Below are positions 17,505 through 26,495 of a stretch of 64,000 bases of DNA, in pieces. The stretch lies in contig CAWGNT010000018.1 of the NCBI GenBank assembly GCA_963824085.1, positions 124,001-188,000 on the forward strand, written 5' to 3'. Both the position numbers and the translations under genes were made by a program. The stretch is from JARRNE01 sp963824085. GTDB taxonomy: Bacteria > Pseudomonadota > Gammaproteobacteria > Chromatiales > Chromatiaceae. The notes under the pieces were generated by a model. That model saw nothing but the letters and a program-made list of their open reading frames with translations, did not search any database and was not told where the DNA came from. Position 1 is the first letter of the stretch. Each line of letters starts with the position of its first letter.

Positions 17505-18353
17505 TTGAAGTTCACCGTCGAGGAGTTCCGCGCCTGGGAGAACAAGTGCGTGACCCTGCTCGGCATGTCCGGCGTGGGCAAGACCTACCTATCGGCCCTC
17601 CTGCGTCGGCACGACTGGTTCCATTACTCCGGCGACTACCGGATCGGCACGCGCTATCTGGACGAGCACATCCTTGACCTTATCAAGTCGCAGGCGATGC
17701 AGGTGCCTTTCCTGCGCGATCTGCTCCGGCGCGACTGGATCTTTATCCGCAACAACATCAAGGTCGACGATCTCGGGCCGGTGCTGAGCTTTGTCGGCAA
17801 GCTGGGAAACCCCGAACTGGGCGGGCTCCCACTCGCGGAGTTCAATCGCCGCCAGGCCCTCTACCGGCAGGCGGAGATCGACGCCATGCTGGACGTGCCG
17901 AAGTTCGTTCGCAAGGCACAGGAGATCTACGGTTACAGCCACCTGGTCAATGACGTGGGCGGAAGTCTTTGCGAGCTGGATGAGCCGGCGGTCACCGAGC
18001 TCTTGGCGGATCACAGCCTGATCCTCTATATCCAGGTCCCCGAAAAAGACGAGATCAAGCTCATCGAGCGCGCCCAGGCAGACCCGAAGCCCCTTTACTA
18101 CCGGCCGGAGTTTCTGAGCACGGCAGCGAGGGAGTACTTGGAGGCGTGCGGTCTGGAGTATGTTGCCGAGATTGAACCCGACGACTTCACGCGCTGGGTC
18201 TTTCCCCGCCTGTTCCACTCCCGGGTGCCCCGCTACGAGGCGATTGCGCGGCCCCACGGCTACACGGTGAGCTCCACCGAGGTGGCCAGCGTTCGCGACG
18301 AGCGCGACTTCCTGCTCCTGCTGGAAGACGCTATCTCACGCAAGGGTTCGTGA
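17505..18353 (+). CDS. P-loop ATPase of unknown function
   Basis: A 282-residue protein starting at TTG 17505 (MKFTVEEFRAWENKCVTLLG) with GAGGAG nine bases upstream. Walker A is GMSGVGKT near residue 20. The rest resembles a nucleotide- or shikimate-kinase-like fold (DYRIGTRYLDEHI, LVNDVGGSLCEL, LILYIQVPEKDEIKL), but I cannot assign a substrate. There is no signal or membrane segment. It lies 88 bases before the MetA-family gene, on the same strand. The likely operon partner is that gene, but no functional link is shown. Confidence 0.6.
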   Translation: MKFTVEEFRAWENKCVTLLGMSGVGKTYLSALLRRHDWFHYSGDYRIGTRYLDEHILDLIKSQAMQVPFLRDLLRRDWIFIRNNIKVDDLGPVLSFVGKLGNPELGGLPLAEFNRRQALYRQAEIDAMLDVPKFVRKAQEIYGYSHLVNDVGGSLCELDEPAVTELLADHSLILYIQVPEKDEIKLIERAQADPKPLYYRPEFLSTAAREYLEACGLEYVAEIEPDDFTRWVFPRLFHSRVPRYEAIARPHGYTVSSTEVASVRDERDFLLLLEDAISRKGS

Positions 18354-18441
18354 ACGGGCCGGAAGACGAGCGCTTCGCCCCGACGGAGGGCGGACGGCGC
18401 TATGCTTTCGGGTCGGATACCCAAGGCAGGTCATAGAATCG

Positions 18442-19539
18442 ATGCCCATCGTCGCCCACACCGATTTTCCCACTTTCGAGCGTCTGCGCCGTGAGGGCCA
18501 GACCATTCTTGACCCGGACCGCGCCCTGCACCAGGACATCCGGGAGCTCCACATCGGCCTCCTCAACATGATGCCGGACGCGGCCTTGGCTGCGACCGAG
18601 AGGCAATTCTTCCGTCTCATCAACGAGAGCAACCAGATCGCCCAGTTCTACGTTCATCCCTTTACCCTGAGGGAGCTCGAGCGTTCAGCTGTTGCCCGTG
18701 AGCATATCGAACGCTTCTACGAGCCCTTCGACCGGATTCGGGACGAAGGCCTCGACGCCCTCATCATCACGGGTGCCAATGTGACTCACCCGAACCTGGC
18801 GGAAGAGCCATTCTGGGGACCCCTCATCGAGGTGATCGACTGGGCGGTGGAGAATGTCACCTCCACGCTGTGCTCCTGCCTCGCCACCCACGCCGTGCTC
18901 CAGTTCCGACACGGCCAGCGCCGCCGCCCCTTGCCGGCCAAGCGCTGGGGGGTCTATGCCCACCGGGTGGTCAACAAGAGTCATCCGCTCGTGAACGATG
19001 TCAACACGGTGTTCGACGTGCCCCACTCGCGCTTCAATGAGATCAGCCGCGCACAATTCGACGCGGCGGGTCTCCGTGTCCTGGTCGAGAGCGCGGAGGC
19101 CGGCGTGCACCTTGCCGTCAGCGAGGACGGATTCCGTCTCGTGTTCTTTCAGGGACATCCCGAGTACGACACGGTTTCCCTGTTCAAGGAGTACAAGCGT
19201 GAGGTGAACCGATTCGCCGCCCGAGCGCGGCACGACTATCCGCCCTTCCCTGAAAATTACATTCGGTTGCGGGACCGCGCCATCCTGGACGAGCACCGCG
19301 AGCGTGTCGTTTCTGCGCTGGAATCGGGCCGCGAGGTGCCTGCGGTGCCGGAAGAACGGGTGATCACGGGTCTCGACAACACCTGGCACGACACTGCCGA
19401 GGGTGTGCTCGGGAACTGGATGGGCCAGATCTATCAGATCACCAACACGAGCCGCCGCCTGCCCTTTATGGAGGGCGTGGACCCGAAAGACCCTCTCGGG
19501 CTCGGCCGCAAGTCGGCCGCGGTCGATTCTCAGGGCTGA
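18442..19539 (+). CDS. metA: MetA-family homoserine O-acyltransferase
   Basis: The 365-residue product matches the MetA fold (glutamine-amidotransferase-like), not the alpha/beta-hydrolase MetX. It shows LHIGLLNMMPDAALAATERQ near the start, then LIITGANVTHPN. The catalytic Cys is in NVTSTLCSCLATHAV, and His and Glu are in FFQGHPEYD. It transfers a succinyl or acetyl group to homoserine, the first committed step to methionine. Which acyl donor is used depends on one active-site position that needs a structural alignment. Because the sequence is quite diverged from enterobacterial MetA, the gene symbol is less certain than the family. Confidence 0.85.
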   Translation: MPIVAHTDFPTFERLRREGQTILDPDRALHQDIRELHIGLLNMMPDAALAATERQFFRLINESNQIAQFYVHPFTLRELERSAVAREHIERFYEPFDRIRDEGLDALIITGANVTHPNLAEEPFWGPLIEVIDWAVENVTSTLCSCLATHAVLQFRHGQRRRPLPAKRWGVYAHRVVNKSHPLVNDVNTVFDVPHSRFNEISRAQFDAAGLRVLVESAEAGVHLAVSEDGFRLVFFQGHPEYDTVSLFKEYKREVNRFAARARHDYPPFPENYIRLRDRAILDEHRERVVSALESGREVPAVPEERVITGLDNTWHDTAEGVLGNWMGQIYQITNTSRRLPFMEGVDPKDPLGLGRKSAAVDSQG

Positions 19540-19878
19540 CTGTTCGACCTCTCGCCGTTCCCCTTCGTCGCGTTCTGCTGCATGTGGCCCGCACCGCGGG
19601 CCGCCGTGAGTGAGATTTGTGACCCGGCGCGCAAAAAATACAACACCTGTCTTACTAAAGTTACAGTGTGACCGTCACCTGGTCGATTTGAATCATTACA
19701 GGGCGGTTGCGGAAGGCTAAATTCCCTGTAACGTCTGCTGCCTTGTCAAATGTTGTGACAAAGCTCTACAATAGTTGCTGAGAAGTTGTTATGTGACAAA
19801 AAATCAACATTTGGCCGGCGCTAAGGTCGGCAGGTGGCTTCCGGAAGGGATCGGCAGCGCTGAAATACAGATCGCTAG
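19540..19878. other. AT-rich intergenic region with a possible promoter
   Basis: This 339-base gap is markedly richer in A/T than its surroundings from about 19635 to 19810. TTGTCA (19743-19748) and TACAAT (19767-19772) are 18 bases apart and would serve the small gene at 19879. TTGTCA also pairs with TGACAA (19756-19761). The string TGTGACAAA occurs twice (19754-19762 and 19792-19800), so a regulator may bind here. No gene is seen. Confidence 0.4.
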
Positions 19879-20160
19879 ATGAGTGAATCAGAGATGTTCG
19901 ACGAAACAGAGAACGTGATCCGTTACAAGTGGAACCCAAGAAGAGGAACCGGATACCGGCTCCGCTACGATGCCCAGACCGCATCGCGGGGTGGGCATCG
20001 TTGCTTCCGTGTCGAGGACTGGGACAACCACTTCGTCATCGACGAGTGGGGCTGTGAGAGCCTGGATGAGGCATTGGGCGTGCTGCGGGACTTCCTGGAC
20101 ATCGACGTCGGCCAAGAGCGCCATCGCCTCGAAGCGCGGTTCGACGCCGGCGCACGGTAG
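19879..20160 (+). CDS. hypothetical protein, 93 aa
   Basis: An orphan ORF encoding MSESEMFDETENVIRYKWNP and then a charged, Trp-containing protein with RCFRVEDWDNHFVIDEWGCE and ALGVLRDFLDIDVGQER. It is soluble and acidic at both ends, with no family I recognise. The ribosome site is weak; MFDETENV at 19894 is an alternative start. It is followed by about 300 bases (20161-20459) in which I see neither a gene nor a clear signal. It is likely real because a promoter-like AT-rich region precedes it and the codon use looks native. Confidence 0.55.
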   Translation: MSESEMFDETENVIRYKWNPRRGTGYRLRYDAQTASRGGHRCFRVEDWDNHFVIDEWGCESLDEALGVLRDFLDIDVGQERHRLEARFDAGAR

Positions 20161-20459
20161 CGCGGTCCATCCCTGCCGCATGAGAGCGTTCGGGGAGGGG
20201 AAGGGCCGGCAAGCGTCCTTTCTTCTCTCCTGGGTGCCGGTAAGGGTGGACGGTCGGCGCGCCGGGTCGCGCTGCGGCCCTTTCGCGGGGACAGGCCGCG
20301 ACTAGCGCTGCGTAGGCTCTCGGCGGAGCCCCGTCGCCGATGGGTTGTTGCCTCGCACAAGGCGCGCGGATCTGCCTGAGCCCCGGTGCGGGGGAGGGCG
20401 CGCGTTTGACCGGCAGACCAGGTCGTGTGCCGAAACCTCCGCTCCCTTCGTTGCCCTGA

Positions 20460-22628
20460 CTACTTGGCGGTCGCCTCACTCAGGTCCTCGGGTCGTGGCA
20501 GCTCGCTGAGAACCGCGGTCAGCGGTCTCTCCGGAGGCTGCCGCAGGCGCGGCCGTTCTTCGGTGAGCCACACCATCAGGCTGGAGTCGCTGACCGGCCA
20601 CTGTCCCTTGGCCTGATTGTCCGGCGCCTGCCCGGTGAAGACCAGGTAGCTGTACTTCCCGTAGTGCGGAAGCTTTTTGGCGAGACCCGGGAGCGCCACG
20701 GGACTGTTGCTCGCAACCCAACCGAGCGCTTGGTTGCCCCGCTTACGCGCCAGGACCAGGCTGTGGTCTGCACCAGCAAAGCTCTTCCCAGCCAGGGTAA
20801 GCGTTCGGGTGCTCGCGTCGAGTGTGAACAGCCGCTCGCCCGCAGCGAGCTTGTGGAGAAAGCGGTTCGTCCAGCCCAGCAGCCAGACCGGGCGGTCCTC
20901 GGGCAGCGCGTCGAGGCCGGTGTCCTCGACCACCTCCCACCCGGGTGAATTCTTGTCCCAGGCGGTTGCGAGCGCACGGTAGCCGGCCGCGAGTTTGGTC
21001 GGTGCGGCGGCGGGCAGGACGATGAGTCCCCGTTTGCCGCCGAACACCGCACTCAGGGTGGCCGGAGACTCCCCGGGTACCAGCCGTCTGAAGACATCGA
21101 AGCGAGGGTCGGCATCCACTCGCAGTGCCTTTTCCGTCAGTTGCAGCTCGAAGGTGGCATCGCGCTTCGCGAGGGAAACCTGGTGCTCCATCGTTGCGCC
21201 GTTCGTGAGGTGGACGACCAGCGGGACATTGAGCGGGAAGGGCGCCTCGTCCTGAGTCTGCCGGAGGCGGCCGCGCAGCCGAAAGCCGTCTGAGGTCCGC
21301 TCCTGGGCGACACCCACCAGGGCGATCGCGGGGCTACCGGTCCGCCCAATCCATTCGTTGAAATAGTCCGTTAGGTCACGTCCGCTTTCTTGCTCGAAGG
21401 CATGCTGCAAGTCGCCGAAGCTTGCGACTCGGAAGCGATGGTCTCGATAGAAGCGCCGCAGCGCCATGACGAAGGTCTCATCCCCAAGGTCTCGCCGCAA
21501 CATATGGAAGACCATCAGGGTCTTGCCGTAGCCAATCGCCTGAGAGGCCGAGCTGTGACGGCTGCGGAAGTCGCGGATCGGAAAGTCCTCGCCCTGCCGC
21601 ACGTAATCGGCATAGGCCTTTAAGGTGTCATGCCGATAGTCCGCTCCCTTGCCCTGCTGCTCCTTGAGGAGGTGATCCGCCATGTAGGCGGTAAGTCCCT
21701 CGCTCCAGTTTCCGGACGCGTAGTCCACATAGACGCCGTTGCCCCACCAGTTGTGCAAAATCTCATGGGGATACGAGGTGTGAATGATGAACGGCAGCCG
21801 AATTACCTGGGGGCCGAGCAGGGTGAAGGATGGCATGCCGTAACCCGTCTCCCAAGAGTTCTCCACCAGGGCGAACTTGGCATAGGGGTAAGGGCCGATG
21901 AGGGAGCTGTAGAGGGCGAGGTATCTGGCAGTCGCACCTAGATAGGGCTCCGCGAGACTCTCGTCAGGTTTGCGCAGGTAGATCTGGGCGTCTGCAAACG
22001 GCGTCGCTTGCCGGTACAGTGTGAAGGGCCCGGCAACCAAGTAAATGTCCTCCTGGGGGTGGCCGTCACGCCATTCGATATGACCGCCTCCGACGCCTTC
22101 GTCTGTGCTCGGTCCGGCGCCCTGTGAAACCGCGAGCCAGCCCTTCGGCACACGCGCTGACAACTTGAAGCGCTGCATGGTGCCCTCGATCCGGGGGTAC
22201 CACCCGCTAAGTCCGTCAAGCACAGCCCCGTCCGGACCGATCGTTCCGCGACTCCATTGGTGTGCGCGGCCAAGGCTCTCCTGGATTTCTTCCAGGCTGT
22301 GCTGAATCTGGCCGCCATAGTGGAGCGTCAGCGGGCCCTGTCCGCCAAGGGTCAGCCGAAAGCGTTCCAGATGGTCATCGCCACCGAGTCTTACGAGCCG
22401 ACCGGCGCCACCGACGACCTCCGGGCTCAGACCCGGGTGCAGGAGGAGCGTCCAGGCACTTGACCCCGGCGGCAGCGAGAGGCGGTCGGTCGCCTCTAGG
22501 GTCCCAGCATCGGGGTCCAAGCTGACCTCGAGATCATGCTCGACGACCGGTGCCGCGTGCGAAGATGTGACCGCGAGGGCGAGCGCGGCGATAGCGGAGA
22601 GAGGCTTGAGAGCTCCGGGCATGGCCAT
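20460..22628 (-). CDS. secreted M1-family zinc metallopeptidase
   Basis: A 722-residue exported peptidase. The signal peptide (MAMPGALKPLSAIAALALAV, ending near SSHAAP) predicts a periplasmic location. A beta-rich N-terminal domain follows. The catalytic region has the zinc motif HEILHNWWGN and the third ligand Glu in GNWSEGLTAYMADH, the HExxH-x18-E spacing of gluzincins such as aminopeptidase N. The canonical GAMEN exopeptidase motif is not obvious, so the exact specificity (aminopeptidase or other) is uncertain. The start may be ATG 22628 or the nearby 22622. It is divergent from the ChaN-PDZ gene. Confidence 0.85.
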   Translation of the reverse strand: MAMPGALKPLSAIAALALAVTSSHAAPVVEHDLEVSLDPDAGTLEATDRLSLPPGSSAWTLLLHPGLSPEVVGGAGRLVRLGGDDHLERFRLTLGGQGPLTLHYGGQIQHSLEEIQESLGRAHQWSRGTIGPDGAVLDGLSGWYPRIEGTMQRFKLSARVPKGWLAVSQGAGPSTDEGVGGGHIEWRDGHPQEDIYLVAGPFTLYRQATPFADAQIYLRKPDESLAEPYLGATARYLALYSSLIGPYPYAKFALVENSWETGYGMPSFTLLGPQVIRLPFIIHTSYPHEILHNWWGNGVYVDYASGNWSEGLTAYMADHLLKEQQGKGADYRHDTLKAYADYVRQGEDFPIRDFRSRHSSASQAIGYGKTLMVFHMLRRDLGDETFVMALRRFYRDHRFRVASFGDLQHAFEQESGRDLTDYFNEWIGRTGSPAIALVGVAQERTSDGFRLRGRLRQTQDEAPFPLNVPLVVHLTNGATMEHQVSLAKRDATFELQLTEKALRVDADPRFDVFRRLVPGESPATLSAVFGGKRGLIVLPAAAPTKLAAGYRALATAWDKNSPGWEVVEDTGLDALPEDRPVWLLGWTNRFLHKLAAGERLFTLDASTRTLTLAGKSFAGADHSLVLARKRGNQALGWVASNSPVALPGLAKKLPHYGKYSYLVFTGQAPDNQAKGQWPVSDSSLMVWLTEERPRLRQPPERPLTAVLSELPRPEDLSEATAK

Positions 22629-22725
22629 GGTTGGGCTGTCTGTTCCTGCCGCTGCGTTGACTGTTCGGCTTCAGCTTCGGTCATAATGCGGCGCCCGAGA
22701 CCCCATTTCCAGCGCCGGAGGCCAC

Positions 22726-23895
22726 GTGAAACCAGTCCCAGCCCTTGTCGGCCTGATTCTGTCCCTTGTCTTTGTCTTCCAGGCTTCGTACGGCGTTGTT
22801 AGGGAGGCGTCGGCGCAGACAGCAGGCACTAAAGACCAGATAGAGGTGCACACCGAGGTCGTGGACCTGTCGCTCGTCACCGGCATGGAAACCCTTATCG
22901 ATAAGCTCGACGGGAAGCGCGCCGTCTTCGTGGGAGAGAACCACGACCGTTATGAAGACCACCTCGACGAGCTCGCCATCATCAAAGGCATCCACGCCAA
23001 GGGAAAGGACCTGGCGATCGGCATGGAATTTTTTCAGCAGCCTTTTCAGGAGTACCTGGATGCGTACGTCGCCGGCGACATCTCGGAGAAGGAGATGCTG
23101 CGGCGGACACAGTATTTCGACCGCTGGCGCTTCGATTACCGGCTCTATCGGCCAATCCTGCGTTTCGCACGCGAGCATCACATCCCGGTGATCGCACTCA
23201 ACCTGGAACGGGAGATCACCGAAAAGGTTGGGGATAACGGTCTTGATGCCCTCACCGACGCGGAGCGCGCTCGTATACCGGCGGAAATCGACCGGTCGGA
23301 TGAACAGTACCGTGAGCGCATCCGGCGCGTGTTCGACCAGCATCCGAAGAACGGGGGGGTTTCTTTCGAGCACTTCCTGGACGTGCAGCTGCTATGGGAC
23401 GAGGGGATGGCTGCGCGCGGGGCCTTGTATTTGGAGAAGCATCCTGAGAAGAGCATGGTGGTCCTCGCGGGCGCCGGCCATGTGGAGTACGGCCAGGGGA
23501 TTCCGCAGCGTCTGCTGCGCCGCGTGCACGTGACCTCCGCCATTGTGCTGAACGGCACGGGACGGACTCCGAACCCCAAGCTGGCTGACTTCCTGCTTTA
23601 TCCGCACCGGGTGGAGCTGCCCCCATCGGGGATGCTCGGCGTGATGTTGGATACCAAGTCGGCCGGGGAGGGCATTGGCGTTCGAGGTTTTGCACGCGGG
23701 AGCGGTGCCAAGGCCGCGGGTATCGAGGTTGGCGACCGCATCGTTCGCATCGGTGACGAGCCGATCGAGTCCTACAGCGACATCCGGATTGCCTTGCTGG
23801 ACGGCCGTCCCGGAGAGAAGATCAAGGTCCAGGTGCTGCGCGAGCACATGATTGCGGCGGACGAGCGGCTCACCTTCGACGTCGATCTCCATTGA
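22726..23895 (+). CDS. ChaN-family protein fused to a PDZ domain
   Basis: A 389-residue exported protein with an N-terminal hydrophobic signal (residues 1-30, cut near ASAQT). The ChaN/DUF399 domain fills residues ~45-290, with VFVGENHDRYEDHLDEL, LAIGMEFFQQPFQEYLDAYV and VVLAGAGHVEYGQGIP. ChaN of Campylobacter binds haem and is an iron-uptake lipoprotein, but no lipobox Cys is seen here. A C-terminal PDZ domain (~residues 305-385, AAGIEVGDRIVRIGDEPIES) suggests peptide or partner binding. It shares its promoter region with the divergent M1 peptidase, and the two may act together in the periplasm. Confidence 0.8.
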   Translation: MKPVPALVGLILSLVFVFQASYGVVREASAQTAGTKDQIEVHTEVVDLSLVTGMETLIDKLDGKRAVFVGENHDRYEDHLDELAIIKGIHAKGKDLAIGMEFFQQPFQEYLDAYVAGDISEKEMLRRTQYFDRWRFDYRLYRPILRFAREHHIPVIALNLEREITEKVGDNGLDALTDAERARIPAEIDRSDEQYRERIRRVFDQHPKNGGVSFEHFLDVQLLWDEGMAARGALYLEKHPEKSMVVLAGAGHVEYGQGIPQRLLRRVHVTSAIVLNGTGRTPNPKLADFLLYPHRVELPPSGMLGVMLDTKSAGEGIGVRGFARGSGAKAAGIEVGDRIVRIGDEPIESYSDIRIALLDGRPGEKIKVQVLREHMIAADERLTFDVDLH

Positions 23896-24079
23896 GGGGC
23901 CGTCAAGCGGACAAGGAGGATTTCAAGGCGACCCCCGACGCCCACACCCCGGCCCCTCAGGTAGCCAACCGAAAGAGCCGCGTGCATTGGGCATGCGTCA
24001 TCGAAACGCTTCGCGGCCTTCGTGCTCTCGGTGGTTTGGGCGGAGCATCCAGGCGTGTGACCTGGATGAGGCCAATCAC

Positions 24080-25141
24080 CTAGCCGCCGATGTCCTTCGT
24101 CCACCCAGCCTCCAACGTCAGTTCCGCAGGGAGCTGCATCGTGACGCAATGAAGGCTTCCGCCTTGATGAACCAGGGGACGACAGTCGACGGTTAGGATC
24201 TCTCTGGTGGGGAAGAGTGCCTGCAGACGCCTCACGGCGGTCCGGTCCTGCGGGTCCGCATAGGCGGGGAGGAGGACCGCGCCATTGACGATGAGGAAGT
24301 TGGCGTAGCTCGCGGGCAGGCGATTTCCCTCGTTGTCGCGTACGGGGGACGGATGAGGTAATGGAACGAGCCGGTAGGGCTGCCCGTTCGGCTTGGTGAA
24401 GGCCGCAAGCTCCCTCTCCATAGCGGCGAGCTCCGGATAGTCAGCGTCCGACCGGTCCTCGCAGCGGACGTAACAGATGGTCCCAGGGCCACAGAAGCGA
24501 GCGAGGGTGTCGATGTGGCCGTCGGTATCGTCGCCCGTAAGCTGGCCGTGCTTCAGCCACAGGAAGCGTGAGCTGCCGAGTAGGCGGCCAAGCTCCGCCT
24601 GAATCGACTCCGGGGACCAACCCGGGTTGCGCCGATTGTCCGCCAGCGTGCGCTCGATCGCCATCAGGGTGCCCGCCCCGTCGCTCTCGATGGCGCCCCC
24701 TTCGAGCACGAGGCTGCTCTCGACGAGCTTGGCGTCACCGAACCGGCCCGCACGGTGAAGCACTGCCGTGATCCTATCGTCGCGCTCGGCGGGGAACTTG
24801 CCGCCCCAACCGTTGAAGCGGAAATCCAGCAGCTGTAACCGTCCTCCTGCGACGACCGAGATGGGGCCGTGGTCCCGCGCCCAGGTGTCGTTGCTGTCGG
24901 CGAAGCCGTACATGAAGCGAGCCGCATCCGCCTCCGTGGCTTCCAGTCTCACGCGTACCCGCCCTTGGAGCCTCGTATCGCGGCAGACGATGAGGACTCG
25001 CTCGAAGCGTGCGATCAGGGCGGCCAGCTCCGTGTAAAGGTCTTCCACCGCCCCCAGCCGCTCGACCCAGTCGGTATCGGCGTGGGGCCAGGTCAGCATG
25101 ACAGCGCTTTGGGGCTCCCATTCGGCGGGTAGACGAGGCAT
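24080..25141 (-). CDS. agmatine deiminase family protein
   Basis: A 353-residue member of the guanidino-group-modifying superfamily (PAD_porph). Agmatine deiminase turns agmatine into N-carbamoylputrescine, a step of putrescine synthesis. The start MPRLPAEWEPQSAVMLTWPH is diagnostic. Also seen are NDTWARDHGPISV, LEGGAIESDGAGTLMAIE, GDDTDGHIDTLARF (catalytic His/Asp region), and the catalytic Cys in GGSLHCVTMQLPAE near the C-terminus. The longer reading from 25180 is rejected. No amidohydrolase (aguB) gene is next to it, so the pathway partner lies elsewhere. It is divergent from the lolC-type gene. Confidence 0.9.
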   Translation of the reverse strand: MPRLPAEWEPQSAVMLTWPHADTDWVERLGAVEDLYTELAALIARFERVLIVCRDTRLQGRVRVRLEATEADAARFMYGFADSNDTWARDHGPISVVAGGRLQLLDFRFNGWGGKFPAERDDRITAVLHRAGRFGDAKLVESSLVLEGGAIESDGAGTLMAIERTLADNRRNPGWSPESIQAELGRLLGSSRFLWLKHGQLTGDDTDGHIDTLARFCGPGTICYVRCEDRSDADYPELAAMERELAAFTKPNGQPYRLVPLPHPSPVRDNEGNRLPASYANFLIVNGAVLLPAYADPQDRTAVRRLQALFPTREILTVDCRPLVHQGGSLHCVTMQLPAELTLEAGWTKDIGG

Positions 25142-25247
25142 GGGCTGAGGCCGGGCGAGACGGAGGTGGACGCCGCCCATGGTACGCCATCATGCGCGCG
25201 GCGCGGGCGCGGGCTATGCGGCGACCTTTGTGTTTTAATTGCGCGCC

Positions 25248-26495
25248 ATGTTTCGCCCGCTCCCGTTGTTCATCGGTTTGCGCTACACCCGCGCCAAACG
25301 CCGAAACCACTTCATTTCCTTCATCTCTTTGATCTCCATGCTCGGCATCACGCTGGGTATCGTGGCGCTGATCGTGGTCCTGTCCGTCATGAACGGTTTT
25401 CATAAGGAGATTCAACAGCGAATCCTCGGTATGACCTCGCATGCCACCATTACCGATCCCCACGGTGACATGTCGAACTGGCCGGAGGTGCTGGCGCGCG
25501 TGCGCAAAGAGCCGTCGGTCGTCGGGGCCGCCCCGTTCGTCGAGCTTCAGGCCATGCTTGTGAACGGCGGGAACGTGAGCGGCGCCTTGCTCCGAGGCAT
25601 CTTGCCGAAGGAGGAGGATCAGGTGGCAGATTTGCGCAAGGACATGCTGGTCGGCTCCGTCGATGACCTGAAGGCGGGCGCGTACAACATCGTCCTGGGG
25701 GAGGAGTTGGCCGCCGTCCTCGGTGTGGGTGTTGGCGACAAGGTCACGGTGGTCACGCCCCAGATCAGCGCGACACCCGTCGGGATCATGCCCAGGCTGA
25801 AGGCCTTCAATGTGGTTGGACTCTTCGCGGTCGGCATGTCGGACTACGACCGTGGTGCGGCCTTTCTGCACCTCGAGGATGCGGCCAAGCTGATGCGTCT
25901 AGGGGACGGTGTGACCGGTATCCGCCTGAAGCTCACCGACATGTTCCAGGCCCCTTTGCTTGCCAGACAGATCGCCTACGATTTGGGCGGTGTCTATCGC
26001 GTCATCGACTGGACCCAGCAGCACAAGAACTTCTTCGCCGCCCTGGCGACCGAGAAGCGGATGATGAGCATCATCTTGTTTCTGATCGTGGCGGTGGCCG
26101 CCTTCAACATCGTTTCGACCCTGGTGATGGTGGTCACGGACAAGCGGCCGGACATCGCGATTCTGCGCACCCTGGGTGCATCGCCTGGACGGATCATGTC
26201 GATCTTCATGGTCCAGGGCACCACGATCGGGGTCGTGGGGACATTGCTGGGCATCGTCGGCGGTGTCCTGCTGGCTCTCAACGTGGAGAGCATCGTCTCA
26301 GAGATTGAGCGGCTGTTCGACGTCCACTTCCTTGACCCGAATATCTACTACATCAGCGAGCTGCCGTCGCAGGTGCGTTTGGGCGACGTGACCTGGATCG
26401 GCTTCGGCGCCTTCCTCATGTCGGTGGTGGCGACTCTGTATCCCGCATGGCGCGCGTCCCGCACCGATCCGGCCGAGGCGCTGCGCTATGAATGA
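25248..26495 (+). CDS. lolC: lipoprotein-releasing ABC permease (LolC/LolE/LolF type)
   Basis: A 415-residue inner-membrane permease of the Lol system, which extracts lipoproteins from the inner membrane and hands them to LolA. It starts MFRPLPLFIGLRYTRAKRRN, then GITLGIVALIVVLSVMNGF, the first transmembrane segment. A large periplasmic domain follows, with three further helices at the C-terminus (MMSIILFLIVAVAAFNIVST, GTLLGIVGGVLLALN and VTWIGFGAFLMSVVATLYPA). Only one permease gene adjoins lolD, so the transporter may be a homodimer of the LolF kind. TTG 25239 is a less likely start. It overlaps lolD by eight bases. Confidence 0.9.
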   Translation: MFRPLPLFIGLRYTRAKRRNHFISFISLISMLGITLGIVALIVVLSVMNGFHKEIQQRILGMTSHATITDPHGDMSNWPEVLARVRKEPSVVGAAPFVELQAMLVNGGNVSGALLRGILPKEEDQVADLRKDMLVGSVDDLKAGAYNIVLGEELAAVLGVGVGDKVTVVTPQISATPVGIMPRLKAFNVVGLFAVGMSDYDRGAAFLHLEDAAKLMRLGDGVTGIRLKLTDMFQAPLLARQIAYDLGGVYRVIDWTQQHKNFFAALATEKRMMSIILFLIVAVAAFNIVSTLVMVVTDKRPDIAILRTLGASPGRIMSIFMVQGTTIGVVGTLLGIVGGVLLALNVESIVSEIERLFDVHFLDPNIYYISELPSQVRLGDVTWIGFGAFLMSVVATLYPAWRASRTDPAEALRYE

